Assembly (NCBI GenBank): GCA_021792555.1
Contig: JAJYUL010000005.1
Coordinates: 1 to 64,000 of the forward strand
Length of the DNA: 64,000 bases
From: Pseudomonadota bacterium
GTDB lineage: Bacteria; Pseudomonadota; Gammaproteobacteria; Steroidobacterales; Steroidobacteraceae
Reading direction: 5' to 3'
The notes below the pieces were generated by a model that was not told where the DNA came from, did no database searches, and worked only from the letters and a program-made list of their open reading frames with translations. How positions within the stretch are numbered: position 1 is the first letter of the stretch; the number at the start of each line of letters is the position of its first letter. A program made the translations under genes and the position numbers. This document shows, in pieces, positions 41,601 to 49,394 of this stretch.

Positions 41601-42084
41601 GCGCCGGATCGGCGGCGGGCGGATCGCCCGCCGGCGGGTCGTCCGCGGCCAGCGTGCCGTTCGGCGGCGGATCAGTGCTGAGCTCGGCGGTGCGCGCGCC
41701 GCGCTTGAGGATCATCAGCGCCCCGGAGGGAGAGCGCTTCACGATGAGCTGTGTGCCAGAGAGCAGCCGGCTCAGGGCGTCCTGGGCCGTGAAATCCCCG
41801 ACCAGGGACGCTGCATGGGATCCGGCGACGACGGACTGGGTGAAAATCACGTCCTTGCCGCAGATCTGCGCGTAGGTCTGCAGCGCCTCGGACAGCGGCT
41901 GGTGATTGATCTCGAAGTGAAACAGCCGGCCGTGGGCGGCGGCGGCCGTGGCCATGAGGCCCGCCACCGTGGCGAACACGGCGCGGGCGAACGGCCGCTG
42001 TGCGGCGCCGGGACGATGGGCGCCCTCGAGCGCCGCTCGCCGCTTGCCGCGCGCGGCGGCAGACGAAGAATCCGATTTGAACAT
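38611..42084 (-). CDS. TonB-dependent receptor with STN signalling domain
   Basis: This is a 1157-residue outer-membrane receptor. After a long signal region (to about residue 52) comes an STN domain (about 55-130, FHFEINHQPLSEALQTYAQI and GDFTAQDALSRLLSGTQLIV), a Pro-rich linker, a TonB-box-like EVVVTGS (about residue 185), a plug with VDVITGGASAVYGSDAIAGV, and a large barrel ending YFVGVKANFD. The STN domain contacts an anti-sigma factor in the periplasm; fecR and the sigma factor genes lie directly upstream. GGGGGG before ATG 42084 fixes the start. The ligand is unknown; nearby glycosidases make a glycan possible. Confidence 0.9.
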   Translation of the reverse strand: MFKSDSSSAAARGKRRAALEGAHRPGAAQRPFARAVFATVAGLMATAAAAHGRLFHFEINHQPLSEALQTYAQICGKDVIFTQSVVAGSHAASLVGDFTAQDALSRLLSGTQLIVKRSPSGALMILKRGARTAELSTDPPPNGTLAADDPPAGDPPAADPAPQNLPQPGAAAAASAGPGGSLAEVVVTGSLIASRSDTSSSPLVTVGAQQIAAVGQVSLDTALGQMPQFAAGQGQTEVGDVQGATGFQGGQSYADLRGLGAERTLVLLDGQRLVPTSPAGSVDLNVIPMALIKSVDVITGGASAVYGSDAIAGVVNFRLRRHFSGVQLSYQHGGATAGYGTEDSFSVLMGGNFAHHKGNAVVDLEYNERGSVTGNQLSFFNSPQFARTVPFPPEGRFALGGVPVSAVNAVLAQYPGTTPLSGTGTYPGFFGVNNDGTIFTTGDAPNCVQNYRPTGKTLGLAISPNCQQIVAQLGPYFAAQVPMRRYNLFSHVTYKINNELQAYGQINFMHSTAQDLQGGAFFNGNPKPLLVPLNNPFVQNNATLQTLIGAQTSPSAGPLVVEQWATALGPRIERFDYNDYQLTAGLKGGIGSTSLVWNVFGSYGQTNFTNYEQNTINLPALETIMYGTANYLGGGGNSCIGYAWNPLGNHPMSKGCLEYVNGTATNVNVLTQKYFEGDLTGTLWKLPEGNLKFALGADYRGDTFDYQASPLINPAVNTLPAYAPNLPQQIISPSYDLVSSTSGTQTVREVYAELRVPVLRNKPFAKDVSLDVAGRHSQYNLFGGANTWMADLHWQVNDTVAFRGGFQRAFRAPSLQDLYNPSVQAQVPISGDPCDYNSTYRTGPNAAQVAALCEAQGVPAGLLSTYSYGEASANGVYAGNIHLKPEVADTYTLGFVLTPHFHGALARDLGASVDYYHIKINGAVGAVTGDLVLQNCFNANGANPSYSNSNFYCQQITRAQGSGALATLTTFEQNIGSYTTDGVDIQAHWGFPLHALGLPQRAGRVLLQTYVSYLRSLRVVGLGAPSVNLAGSIADTYSAIAADGASISDLSHPAWKANTMLGYANGPLGVALHWRFISSMTDLMDGVNSGDAGVPAYSYFDLNGHYQIDSKLQVTAGITNLFNKQEPYVAGAPLLTDAATYDILGREYFVGVKANFD

Positions 42085-42102
42085 GTGATCCCCCCAAATG
42101 GA

Positions 42103-42115
42103 TTGCGAATCGCAA
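42103..42115 (-). promoter_or_regulatory. Palindrome in the receptor leader
   Basis: TTGCGA-A-TCGCAA, a perfect 6-1-6 inverted repeat about 20 bases before the receptor start codon, is well placed to bind a regulator or affect translation. No cognate regulator is assigned. Confidence 0.45.
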
Positions 42116-42207
42116 ACCGGCCCGTTGGTTTTTGGGCCTTCTTGGAGGTAGACGTCGCAGCGCGGAGAATCCTCCTGGCGGCCGGCACATTGGCGCAAAA
42201 GCAACAG

Positions 42208-42223
42208 CGAGCCGTGCGGCTCG
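42208..42223 (-). terminator. Small hairpin between fecR and the receptor gene
   Basis: CGAGCCG-TG-CGGCTCG is perfect, and on the minus strand it is followed by CTGTTGCTTTTGC, a short T-rich tail. It may terminate or attenuate transcription from the regulatory genes into the receptor. Confidence 0.5.
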
Positions 42224-42227
42224 GGCG

Positions 42228-43334
42228 CTATTGGGCCGCGGCGCCCGGTCCTTGCAAGTGCGGCGGTCGATAGGTCAGCACCACCGAGCCGTTCGGCAGG
42301 TCACGCGCCTGCACGGGCAGGTAGCTCACGATCGTGCTGACGAAACCGTCGACGTCGCCCTCCTGATAGACGCCGCTGATGCGCGTGTTGGCGGTGCGGG
42401 CATCTCCGGCCACGATCGGTTCGGGAATATATCGGTTGATGCGCGTGAGGACCTGCGCCAGGCGCTCGTTCTTGAACACCAGCTGCCCGCGCTGCCAGGC
42501 GGTCACGCGCCGCACGTTCACGCGCGCCACGTGCGGCGGGGCGTGCTCGGCGAGCACCAGCTGCTCGCCCGGATCGAGCGCGATGCGCTGCCAATCCGGC
42601 GGAATGCCGGTCACCGCCACATCGACCATGCGGGGATTGACGCCGGGGGCGCCCACCGGGACGAACGGTCTGACCGAGGCATTGGCCGGCAGGATCACCA
42701 CATGCCCCTTCAGCAGCGTCACCCGCATCTGCGAGCCGATGAGATTGACGTCGAAGGCCGTTCCGGTCGCCACGACCTTGTGGCCGTCCGCGGTGACCGT
42801 GAAGGGCCTCTGGGGATTGTGCGCCACATCGAAACGCGCCTGACCACGCAAGAGAACCAGGCTGCGTGCATCGGCCGTATAGCGCACGGTGACTTCGCTG
42901 CTCGCATCCAGCGTCACCCGGGATCCGTCGGACAGACGCACCGAGCGCTGCTCGCCCGGACCGGTGGTGTAGACCGTCGGGCGGTACTGCCACCACAGCA
43001 CCCCGGCGAGCAGACCGACCAGCACCGTGGCGGCGGCGGCGAGGCGCACCGGCGGGCGGCGCAGCTTGGCGCGCAGCCAATTGGCGCGCAGCGCGTTGTA
43101 GGCATGCACCAGCGCGGCGCGGCGCAGGCGGATCACGCTCGGGGAAGTCGCCTGCTCGCCGAGGAACATCCAGGGGTTCTGGACCGCCCGCCAGGCCTGC
43201 TCATTGATCGGATCCTCGGCGAGCCAGGCCGAGAAGCCCGCGCGGAACAGATCCGGCGACTCGGCCAGGCGGATGCGCCAGGCGGCCGCCTGCTCGAGAT
43301 TGGTCTGAGCAATGGGTTCGGGACGGGCGCTCAC
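42228..43334 (-). CDS. FecR-like anti-sigma/signal transducer
   Basis: This is a 368-residue inner-membrane protein. An N-terminal DUF4880 region (AAAWRIRLAESPDLFRAGFS, WLAEDPINEQAWRAVQ) should bind the sigma factor. One membrane helix (about 103-122, LAAAATVLVGLLAGVLWWQY) is followed by a periplasmic FecR domain (YTTGPGEQRSVRLSDGSRVT, ATGTAFDVNL) and a C-terminal STN-like domain (RLAQVLTRINRYIPEPIVAG). I choose GTG 43334, which overlaps the sigma factor stop (GTGA). It relays receptor occupancy to the sigma factor. Confidence 0.88.
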   Translation of the reverse strand: MSARPEPIAQTNLEQAAAWRIRLAESPDLFRAGFSAWLAEDPINEQAWRAVQNPWMFLGEQATSPSVIRLRRAALVHAYNALRANWLRAKLRRPPVRLAAAATVLVGLLAGVLWWQYRPTVYTTGPGEQRSVRLSDGSRVTLDASSEVTVRYTADARSLVLLRGQARFDVAHNPQRPFTVTADGHKVVATGTAFDVNLIGSQMRVTLLKGHVVILPANASVRPFVPVGAPGVNPRMVDVAVTGIPPDWQRIALDPGEQLVLAEHAPPHVARVNVRRVTAWQRGQLVFKNERLAQVLTRINRYIPEPIVAGDARTANTRISGVYQEGDVDGFVSTIVSYLPVQARDLPNGSVVLTYRPPHLQGPGAAAQ

Positions 43335-43867
43335 TGTCCACCACACCGCGTCGCCAGATGGAGCATCGCGCGCATCACATGCTTCTCGACGGTGCTCTGC
43401 GCGATGCCATAAAGCGCAGCGATGTCCTTCTGCTTCATGTTTTCCAGGCGAAACAAAATGAACACGTTGCGAGTCAGCTCATTCAGTTCGCCAAGAGCTT
43501 GCAAAACCTGGGCCAGGCTCGCCTCCCCGAGCATGACCCGCTCGGGCGAGCGCTCATCGATCAGCCCCTCGGGCGCGCCGTCCTCGCCGTCCTCCACGGG
43601 CGCGCCCATCACGCCGGCGCGGCGTGCGGCGCGCCGCCGCAGATCCTTCAGCAGATTGGCCGCGACCTTGAACACGTAGCTCTCGGGCCGCTGGATGGCC
43701 TCGGTCTCGCCCGCGCGGATGACGCGCAGCAGCACTTCCTGAGTCAGATCCTCGGCGTTGTCCCGATCCCGCACCCGGCGCAGGAAGTAGCTGCGCAGCG
43801 GCGCGGAGAACCTCGCGGCCAGTTCGTTGCCGGCGATGAGCTCGGCTTTCTCGGGCGGTAGGCTCAT
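43331..43867 (-). CDS. ECF sigma factor, FecI type
   Basis: This is a 178-residue extracytoplasmic-function sigma factor. Region 2 spans SYFLRRVRDRDNAEDLTQEV with the -10-binding helix RPESYVFKVAANLLKDLRRR. Region 4 has LNELTRNVFILFRLENMKQK and the helix-turn-helix DIAALYGIAQSTVEKHVMRA. The order sigma-fecR-STN receptor is the classic cell-surface signalling arrangement, so it should activate the receptor gene. Its stop overlaps the fecR start by 4 bp. Confidence 0.9.
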   Translation of the reverse strand: MSLPPEKAELIAGNELAARFSAPLRSYFLRRVRDRDNAEDLTQEVLLRVIRAGETEAIQRPESYVFKVAANLLKDLRRRAARRAGVMGAPVEDGEDGAPEGLIDERSPERVMLGEASLAQVLQALGELNELTRNVFILFRLENMKQKDIAALYGIAQSTVEKHVMRAMLHLATRCGGQ

Positions 43868-43920
43868 GTGTCGCAGATCCGCGGCCGTTTCGTACCGTTA
43901 CGCTAGCACAGCAGACCCGA

Positions 43921-45231
43921 TCAGCGCAGCCAAGTGAACGACAGCAGCGCCAGGGTGACGACGATCGCCCCGCCGATGCGGATGGCGATCTGCGCAAAGG
44001 GCATCAGCTCCATGCGCTCGGCGGCGGTGAGGATCGCCACCCCCCCGGTGCCGCCCTGACCGGCATGCGTGGCGTTCACGATCGCGGCCTCGATCGGATA
44101 CAGCCTCACCTTGCGCCCCACCCAGAACCCCACCCCCACCAGCGTCACCACCGTGGCCGCGATCGTCACGAGATTCGCCGGCGCGAGCGCCGAGAGCAGA
44201 CTCTGCCAAGGCGTCCAGGCCACCCCCACCATGAACAGCAGCGGATAGGTGCCCACCCGGGCGAACATCTGAAACACCGCATCGGCGCCGAGCTCGAGCC
44301 GCCTGGTGACCGCCCAGCCGAGCTTCATGGCGACCGCCAGCACCAGCATCACCACCGGCGCCGGCAGCCCCCAGGCCTCGAAGGCCATCTTGCCGAGCAG
44401 GTACAAGGTCACCGCCGTGATCGCCCCGGCCGCGATGCTCATCACATCCAGGTGCGGCGGGGTCTCCTCCTTGCGCAGAAACTCATCATCCAGCGCCCCC
44501 GGCTGCAGCCGCCCCCCGCCGGTGAGACCCGGGCGGCGCTTGCCGAGCCAGTTCAGCCCGCCGGCTATCAGGATCGCGAACAGGCTGCCGATCATCACCG
44601 TCGGCAGGATCAGCGCGAACTGGCTGCCGAAGCTCTGGTGGATCACGTGCGCATAGCCGATCGACAGCGGCGCCGCTCCGTCGCCCACCCCGCCGGCCAT
44701 CACGGGCAGCACCACGTAGAACAACGCGTGCGAGGCCCCCAGCCCGAGCGCAGCGCCGACTGCGGTGCCGACAGCCACCGCTGCGACCGTGCCGGCGGCG
44801 AGCGGCGCGAAGATCCGCACGAACCCGCGGATCAGAACGCTCCGGTCCATCGCAAAGACGCTGCCGACGATCACCGCGGCGATGTAGAGAAAGAGATAGT
44901 TCGACGCCTTGGTGAAGTGCGAGACCGCGCTCACCATGCTGTCCGGCAGGATGTGGTAGTACACCAGCACCGAGGGCAGGAACGTCGCGACGATCACCCC
45001 GCCGCCGACCATGCGCAGCCCCGGGATGCTGTTGCCGATCTGCCCGCACACGAACGACAGCAGCACCGTCACGCCGATCATCATCGGCAGCTCGGTGTCG
45101 ACCTTGCCTATCGCCACGAAGTACCACAGCGCCAGCGCCAGCAGCACGCCCACGGGCAGCGGCACCACGCCGAGCCGCCGGTCCATCGTCCGCTGCAGGA
45201 TTTGGGCCCAGCGCGGCGGAGTGTCGTTCAT
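43921..45231 (-). CDS. 2-hydroxycarboxylate transporter (CitS/MleP family)
   Basis: This is a 436-residue carrier with about eleven membrane helices. The two reentrant-loop motifs of the 2HCT family are both visible: GGVGDGAAPLS near residue 180 and GQGGTGGVAIL near residue 400. The N terminus holds VGVLLALALWYFVAIGKVDT. Members carry citrate, malate or lactate with Na+ or H+. It ends about 50 bp upstream of the sigma factor gene on the same strand; a shared message is possible but unproven. Confidence 0.88.
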   Translation of the reverse strand: MNDTPPRWAQILQRTMDRRLGVVPLPVGVLLALALWYFVAIGKVDTELPMMIGVTVLLSFVCGQIGNSIPGLRMVGGGVIVATFLPSVLVYYHILPDSMVSAVSHFTKASNYLFLYIAAVIVGSVFAMDRSVLIRGFVRIFAPLAAGTVAAVAVGTAVGAALGLGASHALFYVVLPVMAGGVGDGAAPLSIGYAHVIHQSFGSQFALILPTVMIGSLFAILIAGGLNWLGKRRPGLTGGGRLQPGALDDEFLRKEETPPHLDVMSIAAGAITAVTLYLLGKMAFEAWGLPAPVVMLVLAVAMKLGWAVTRRLELGADAVFQMFARVGTYPLLFMVGVAWTPWQSLLSALAPANLVTIAATVVTLVGVGFWVGRKVRLYPIEAAIVNATHAGQGGTGGVAILTAAERMELMPFAQIAIRIGGAIVVTLALLSFTWLR

Positions 45232-45359
45232 GTCGTGTACCTCGTCGATCGATGAGCCGGCCCCGCCCCCCGGGGCGACCCTGGGACAATTTGCATGCCC
45301 CTTACTTGAGCACAGACGTCCGGGGAGCGGAAATCCTCCAGGCCGGCACGCGATTCGCC

Positions 45360-46031
45360 TCAGGCGTTGGTGTTCTTCGCCGCGAACAGCCGGTCCGCCA
45401 CGAAGGGATTGGTGCGCCGTTCGGCGCCGAAGCTCGACATCGGCCCATGCCCCGGCACGAACCGCACGTCATCCCCGAGCGGAAAGAGCCGCTCGCGGAT
45501 CGAGCGGATGAGCGCGGCATGGTCCCCGCGCGGGAAGTCGGTCCGGCCGATCGACCCGGCGAACAGCACATCGCCCACCCAGGCGCAGCGCGAGGCGCGG
45601 TGGAAGAACACCACGTGACCCGGGGTGTGGCCGGGGCAGTGCAGCACCTCGAGGCTCTCATCGCCCACGCTCACCGTATCGCCGTCCTCGAGCCAGCGGT
45701 CCGGCTCGAACGGCTCGGCGGGCGGAAAGCCGAACTGCGCCGCCGCCGCCGGCAGCGCCTCGATCCAGAAGCGGTCGGCGCGCTGGGGACCCTCGACGGG
45801 CAGGTGACGCTCGCGGGCGAGAATTGCCGTGGCCGCGCAGTGATCAACGTGTGCGTGGGTCAGCAGAATCTTCGTCAGCGTCAGGCCCCGCCGCTCGACC
45901 TCTTCCAGCACCCGGGGCAGATCTCCGCCCGGATCGACGATCGCCGCGCGCCCGTGCGCATCCCACAGCAGCGAGCAGTTCTGCTGAAAGGCGGTGACGG
46001 GGATGACCACGAACTGCATCGCCGCGCTCAC
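45360..46031 (-). CDS. Metallo-beta-lactamase-fold hydrolase (YcbL-like)
   Basis: This is a 223-residue glyoxalase-II-like enzyme. Zinc ligands are in LLTHAHVDHCA (HxHxDH, about residues 57-64), HCPGHTPGHVVF (His about 130), WVGDVLFAGSIGRTD (bridging Asp) and FVPGHGPMSSFG. It probably hydrolyses a thioester such as S-lactoylglutathione. The GTG start overlaps the stop of the upstream glycosyltransferase gene (GTGA); ATG 46019 is an alternative. Operon with the GT9 gene. Confidence 0.88.
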   Translation of the reverse strand: MSAAMQFVVIPVTAFQQNCSLLWDAHGRAAIVDPGGDLPRVLEEVERRGLTLTKILLTHAHVDHCAATAILARERHLPVEGPQRADRFWIEALPAAAAQFGFPPAEPFEPDRWLEDGDTVSVGDESLEVLHCPGHTPGHVVFFHRASRCAWVGDVLFAGSIGRTDFPRGDHAALIRSIRERLFPLGDDVRFVPGHGPMSSFGAERRTNPFVADRLFAAKNTNA

Positions 46032-47044
46032 GCGATGAGCTGCGCCAGACGCGCGCCCGCCGCCTCCGGCGCCGCATCACTCGCGCTGAGCGCGCAGCTG
46101 CGCCCGCGGCGCGGCGCGTACAGCTCCGGCAGCGTGACTTTGAACAGTCCCACCGTGAGCGCATCGGTCGCAGCCCCAAGGTGCATCAGCCCCGAATCGG
46201 CGCACACGAAGCACGCCGTCGCCTCGATCAGCGCGGCCACCTGCCGGGTGCGGCGCGAGGAAAACCCCGGCAGCTCCGCAAGCGATGCGTGCCCCGACGG
46301 GGGCCGGATCTCGATGAAGCGCGCAGCGGGCAGCCGTGTGCGCACCTCGGCGATCATCCGGCGCCACCAGTCGACGGGGAAGCGCTTGGCGCCCGTCGCA
46401 TGAGTGGCCACCGCGATCACCGGCCCGCCCGTCTGCTCGCCGAGCAGCCGCTGCAGCGCCTCGCGCCCCTGAGCGCGCTCGGCGTCCGTCAGACGCACGC
46501 TGAGGGTGACCTCATCGGCGCGCGAGGACCTCGGATCGAGATTGAACAGCGCGCGGCGCGCCAGATAGACCGGGTAGGCGCCCATGTGGCGCGGGGCGCC
46601 CTCGAACGGAATGTTCACATCCACTCCCTGGTGCCTGCGCGGCGCCGCGAAGCCGATCTTCAACCGGCCGGCGAGCCGGCGCGTCAGGAAACGGGCCGTC
46701 CAGGAGTTTGGACACGGATCGATGATGATGTCGTAGCGGGTGCGGCGCACCCCGAGCAACGTGCGCAGGTAGCGCAGCGGATGGCGCACGCCCCGGAACG
46801 GCAGGGCGTGCACGCGGTACACGCCGGGAAATTCCTGAAAGACCTCCTGCGCGGCCGGACAGGCCGTGAGAATCTCGATCCGCGCATTCGGCAGCGCGCT
46901 CTGCAGCTCCTCGACCAGCGGCGTCAGCAGCAGCGTGTTGCCGAGGCGAGTATTGGGGCGGCAGATGAGAATGCGCGGGCCGCTGAGCGCCTCGGAGCGG
47001 ACAGCCGGCGCCGCGGCGACGGGAGAGGTTTCGGCCGGAAGCAT
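46028..47044 (-). CDS. Glycosyltransferase family 9 (heptosyltransferase-like)
   Basis: This is a 338-residue GT-B fold enzyme. Its N-terminal domain has ILICRPNTRLGNTLLLTPLV (the RxDRxGD-like region of the family) and YDIIIDPCPNSWTARFLTRR. Its C-terminal domain has VIAVATHATGAKRFPVDWWR and the nucleotide-sugar site CFVCADSGLMHLGAATDALT. GT9 enzymes add heptose to lipopolysaccharide core; this one may act in outer-membrane glycan assembly. The next gene overlaps its stop. Confidence 0.85.
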   Translation of the reverse strand: MLPAETSPVAAAPAVRSEALSGPRILICRPNTRLGNTLLLTPLVEELQSALPNARIEILTACPAAQEVFQEFPGVYRVHALPFRGVRHPLRYLRTLLGVRRTRYDIIIDPCPNSWTARFLTRRLAGRLKIGFAAPRRHQGVDVNIPFEGAPRHMGAYPVYLARRALFNLDPRSSRADEVTLSVRLTDAERAQGREALQRLLGEQTGGPVIAVATHATGAKRFPVDWWRRMIAEVRTRLPAARFIEIRPPSGHASLAELPGFSSRRTRQVAALIEATACFVCADSGLMHLGAATDALTVGLFKVTLPELYAPRRGRSCALSASDAAPEAAGARLAQLIA

Positions 47045-47104
47045 CGGCGCATTGTCGCCGATGTGCCGAACCTAGAACAGAGCTCTCCGCGCCGCCTCCC
47101 GGCG

Positions 47105-48082
47105 CTAATGCACGCTGTAGCCGCGCGCCTGCAGACAGGCCGTGAACGCGCGGCGGTAGCCGTCGCGCATCTGCGGTGAGGCCTGCGCGTCCTGCTGCGC
47201 GCTGAGAGGATTGAACCCGCTTTGCGCGACCGCCCAGGTATTGCATTCGTAGCGGTCGTTGGCGGCCTGTTGCGGACTCTGCCCCTTCAGCGGCGTCACG
47301 CGCAGACTGAGCACGCCGCGTCCGCTCGAGACGGGCGGCAGCGCTGAGGCCTGCGGCGGTGGCGGCGCAGCGCTGGCCGCATCGGCGACCGGCGGCGGAT
47401 CGGTGACGACGTAGCCGTCGTAGTAGGGATTCCAGGCGTAATAGACGTGATTGATGTAGTAGTACGGCACACCGCCGAAGCTCAGCGTCATGGCACCGAA
47501 GGGAATACTCGCCATGAACCACGGATAGTTCCAGCCGTAATCGACCGGCGGCCAGTACAGCCCGCCCCAGTCCCCGCCGAGCCAGATCGCGCCGCGCCAG
47601 TCGCGATGATCCCAATCACGGCCGCCCCAGCCGGCATGCCAGTGCTCACCCGCCCATCCATCGCCGCGCCAGTCTCCGTGCCAATCGCCGCGGTGATCGC
47701 CCTGCCAGCCGCCGTGTCCGCCACCGTGCCAGCCGCCGCGCCAATTGCCGCGGTCCGCCGAACCTGCGTGCCAGGTGGCCTGCGGACCGTGCCCGCCCCA
47801 GTGAGCGCCGCGGGCCGGCCCGCCGGCATGCCAGTGCGCTCCGCCGAAATGCCCGCCGCGCGGGCCGTGGCCCGCGGCGAAGTGACCGCTGAAGGCATGC
47901 CCGTGAGGCGGGTCGGCATAAGCGGCGCCCGGCGCGAGCAGCAGCGCCATCAGGGCCGCGAGGCTCGCCCAGACGCACCGGGCCGCCGCGCGGCCGATGA
48001 CCGTGCGCCGTTGTCCCTGGAATGCAAGATGGCGGGTGACACCCGTTGCGTGACGCATCCCGGCCGGGCTCTGAGTGGACAT
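47105..48082 (-). CDS. Exported Gly/His/Trp-rich protein
   Basis: This is a 325-residue protein from ATG 48082, chosen for AGGAGAAGACC just upstream. A signal region ends at GAAYADPP (about residue 58). Residues 60-150 are repeats of GHWHxG/WHGGWRGD type, extremely rich in Gly, His and Trp. A Tyr/Trp-rich block (FGGVPYYYINHVYYAWNPYY) is followed by a conserved C-terminal domain (NDRYECNTWAVAQSGFNP ... RRAFTACLQARGYSVH) seen in envelope proteins with glycine-zipper or surface-antigen-like parts. It could bind metal or stay in the outer envelope. Function unknown. Confidence 0.75.
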   Translation of the reverse strand: MSTQSPAGMRHATGVTRHLAFQGQRRTVIGRAAARCVWASLAALMALLLAPGAAYADPPHGHAFSGHFAAGHGPRGGHFGGAHWHAGGPARGAHWGGHGPQATWHAGSADRGNWRGGWHGGGHGGWQGDHRGDWHGDWRGDGWAGEHWHAGWGGRDWDHRDWRGAIWLGGDWGGLYWPPVDYGWNYPWFMASIPFGAMTLSFGGVPYYYINHVYYAWNPYYDGYVVTDPPPVADAASAAPPPPQASALPPVSSGRGVLSLRVTPLKGQSPQQAANDRYECNTWAVAQSGFNPLSAQQDAQASPQMRDGYRRAFTACLQARGYSVH

Positions 48083-48225
48083 GGTCTTCTCCTGCGTGCC
48101 GCCCTCGCCCCGGCCCGCAGGCCGGGACGCTGCGATGCTTTTCATTAGACCACCGGAACCCTGCCCCGTTCAAACCGGCGCGCCCCCGAGCGCGCGCGTG
48201 CCTCGGCAGGCCGGCCCGCGGCGCG

Positions 48226-48780
48226 CTAGGCCTGCGGAGCGCCCGGGATGGGCGCGTCCTCGGGCCCGAGCGACTGCGGCGCAGCCGCCGCATCGGATTG
48301 AGAGTCCGCGTCCGTCTCCTCCCCGGCTTCGGCCAGCGCCTCGGAATCGGCCTCCTCCGCCTGCGGCGCCGGTTCGCCCGCCCGTGCCGAGAGGACCGTC
48401 ACAGGCGGCGCCTCGGCATGCCGCCGCTGCAACATCAGGGTGTTCTCGAGCTGCAGCGCGATGCCGTCGGGGAGAATCTGGATGGTCTTGGTCGAGCTGC
48501 GCGGCATCGGCACGCGCATGGTCAGGCAGTAATTGACGATCGCCGCAGCGATGATCGGCAGCGTGTAGGTGCGCTGCACGAGCGCCTCCTGGCGCGGCGG
48601 ACGGACCGACAGCACGATGCTGCGCGCGCTGTCATCTTCGCCGTCGTGCATCGTCACCTCGACCAACGCCGCGTCGGTAGGCCAGCGGCCGTGCTTGATT
48701 TCAAGCTCGATCAGCGCGTCGACGACGGTGTCGAAGGGCAACAGGAGACGCCGGGACTCGTGGATGAGCGTGTTGGCCAT
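48226..48780 (-). CDS. Hypothetical protein with acidic disordered tail
   Basis: This is a 184-residue protein, start ATG 48780 with AGGAAC upstream. The first 120 residues look folded, mixed alpha/beta (SRRLLLPFDTVVDALIELEI, SIVLSVRPPRQEALVQRTYT). The last 60 are Ala/Glu/Pro-rich and probably disordered (PQAEEADSEALAEAGEETDA). There is no signal peptide or membrane segment and no recognised family. It lies between two secreted-protein genes. Confidence 0.6.
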   Translation of the reverse strand: MANTLIHESRRLLLPFDTVVDALIELEIKHGRWPTDAALVEVTMHDGEDDSARSIVLSVRPPRQEALVQRTYTLPIIAAAIVNYCLTMRVPMPRSSTKTIQILPDGIALQLENTLMLQRRHAEAPPVTVLSARAGEPAPQAEEADSEALAEAGEETDADSQSDAAAAPQSLGPEDAPIPGAPQA

Positions 48781-49043
48781 GGTGTTCCTGGTACCGTGTT
48801 CTTATGGCATCCCGGCCCGCCCCCGTCGGCGGGCGGGCGATCGGGGCGAGTATATCCGGAAAATCACCCGCCGCCACGCCACCGAGGCGGCCGCACGCGC
48901 AAGCTGCCCCCGCACAAGCCGCCGCCCGGCCGGCTCGAGGCGGCGCCCGAGGCCGGCGTGTCAACGCCCCGGCCTCGCGAGCGTTGCAACAGGCAGCGGC
49001 ACGTGCCTGCAGCCGCACAGACAACAAGCCTGGAGAACATCCG

Positions 49044-49382
49044 ATGAACATGCCCACTCGCCTGCTCGCAGCCGCGGCCGCCGTGGCCATGCTGACCGTC
49101 CTCAGCTGCGCCCCGGCCCGCGCCGACACGGCCTGGCAGGCGCATCATCCGCGCCGCGAGCAGATCAACAACCGCCTGCTGCGACAGCAACTGCGCATCC
49201 GCCGAGAGGTCCGCGAGGGCGAGCTAACGCCCGCGCAGGCAGCCCGCTTGCGCCGCGCCGACTGGCGCACGCGCATACTGGAGCGGCGCATGGCGCGCCG
49301 CAACGGTGGTTACATCACCCGCCGTCAGCAGTTACGGCTGAACCGCAGAGAGAACCACATCAGCAGGCGTATCGGCCGGTAG
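49044..49382 (+). CDS. Small basic exported protein
   Basis: This is a 112-residue protein from ATG 49044 with TGGAGAA 8 bases upstream. Signal peptide MNMPTRLLAAAAAVAMLTVL...APARA; the mature part is almost entirely helical and Arg/Gln-rich (NNRLLRQQLRIRREVREGEL, TPAQAARLRRADWRTR, RRQQLRLNRRENHISRRIGR). It resembles short periplasmic repeat proteins of unknown role. The upstream 263 bp hold no gene. Confidence 0.7.
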   Translation: MNMPTRLLAAAAAVAMLTVLSCAPARADTAWQAHHPRREQINNRLLRQQLRIRREVREGELTPAQAARLRRADWRTRILERRMARRNGGYITRRQQLRLNRRENHISRRIGR

Positions 49383-49394
49383 TGGCCGCGCGGC

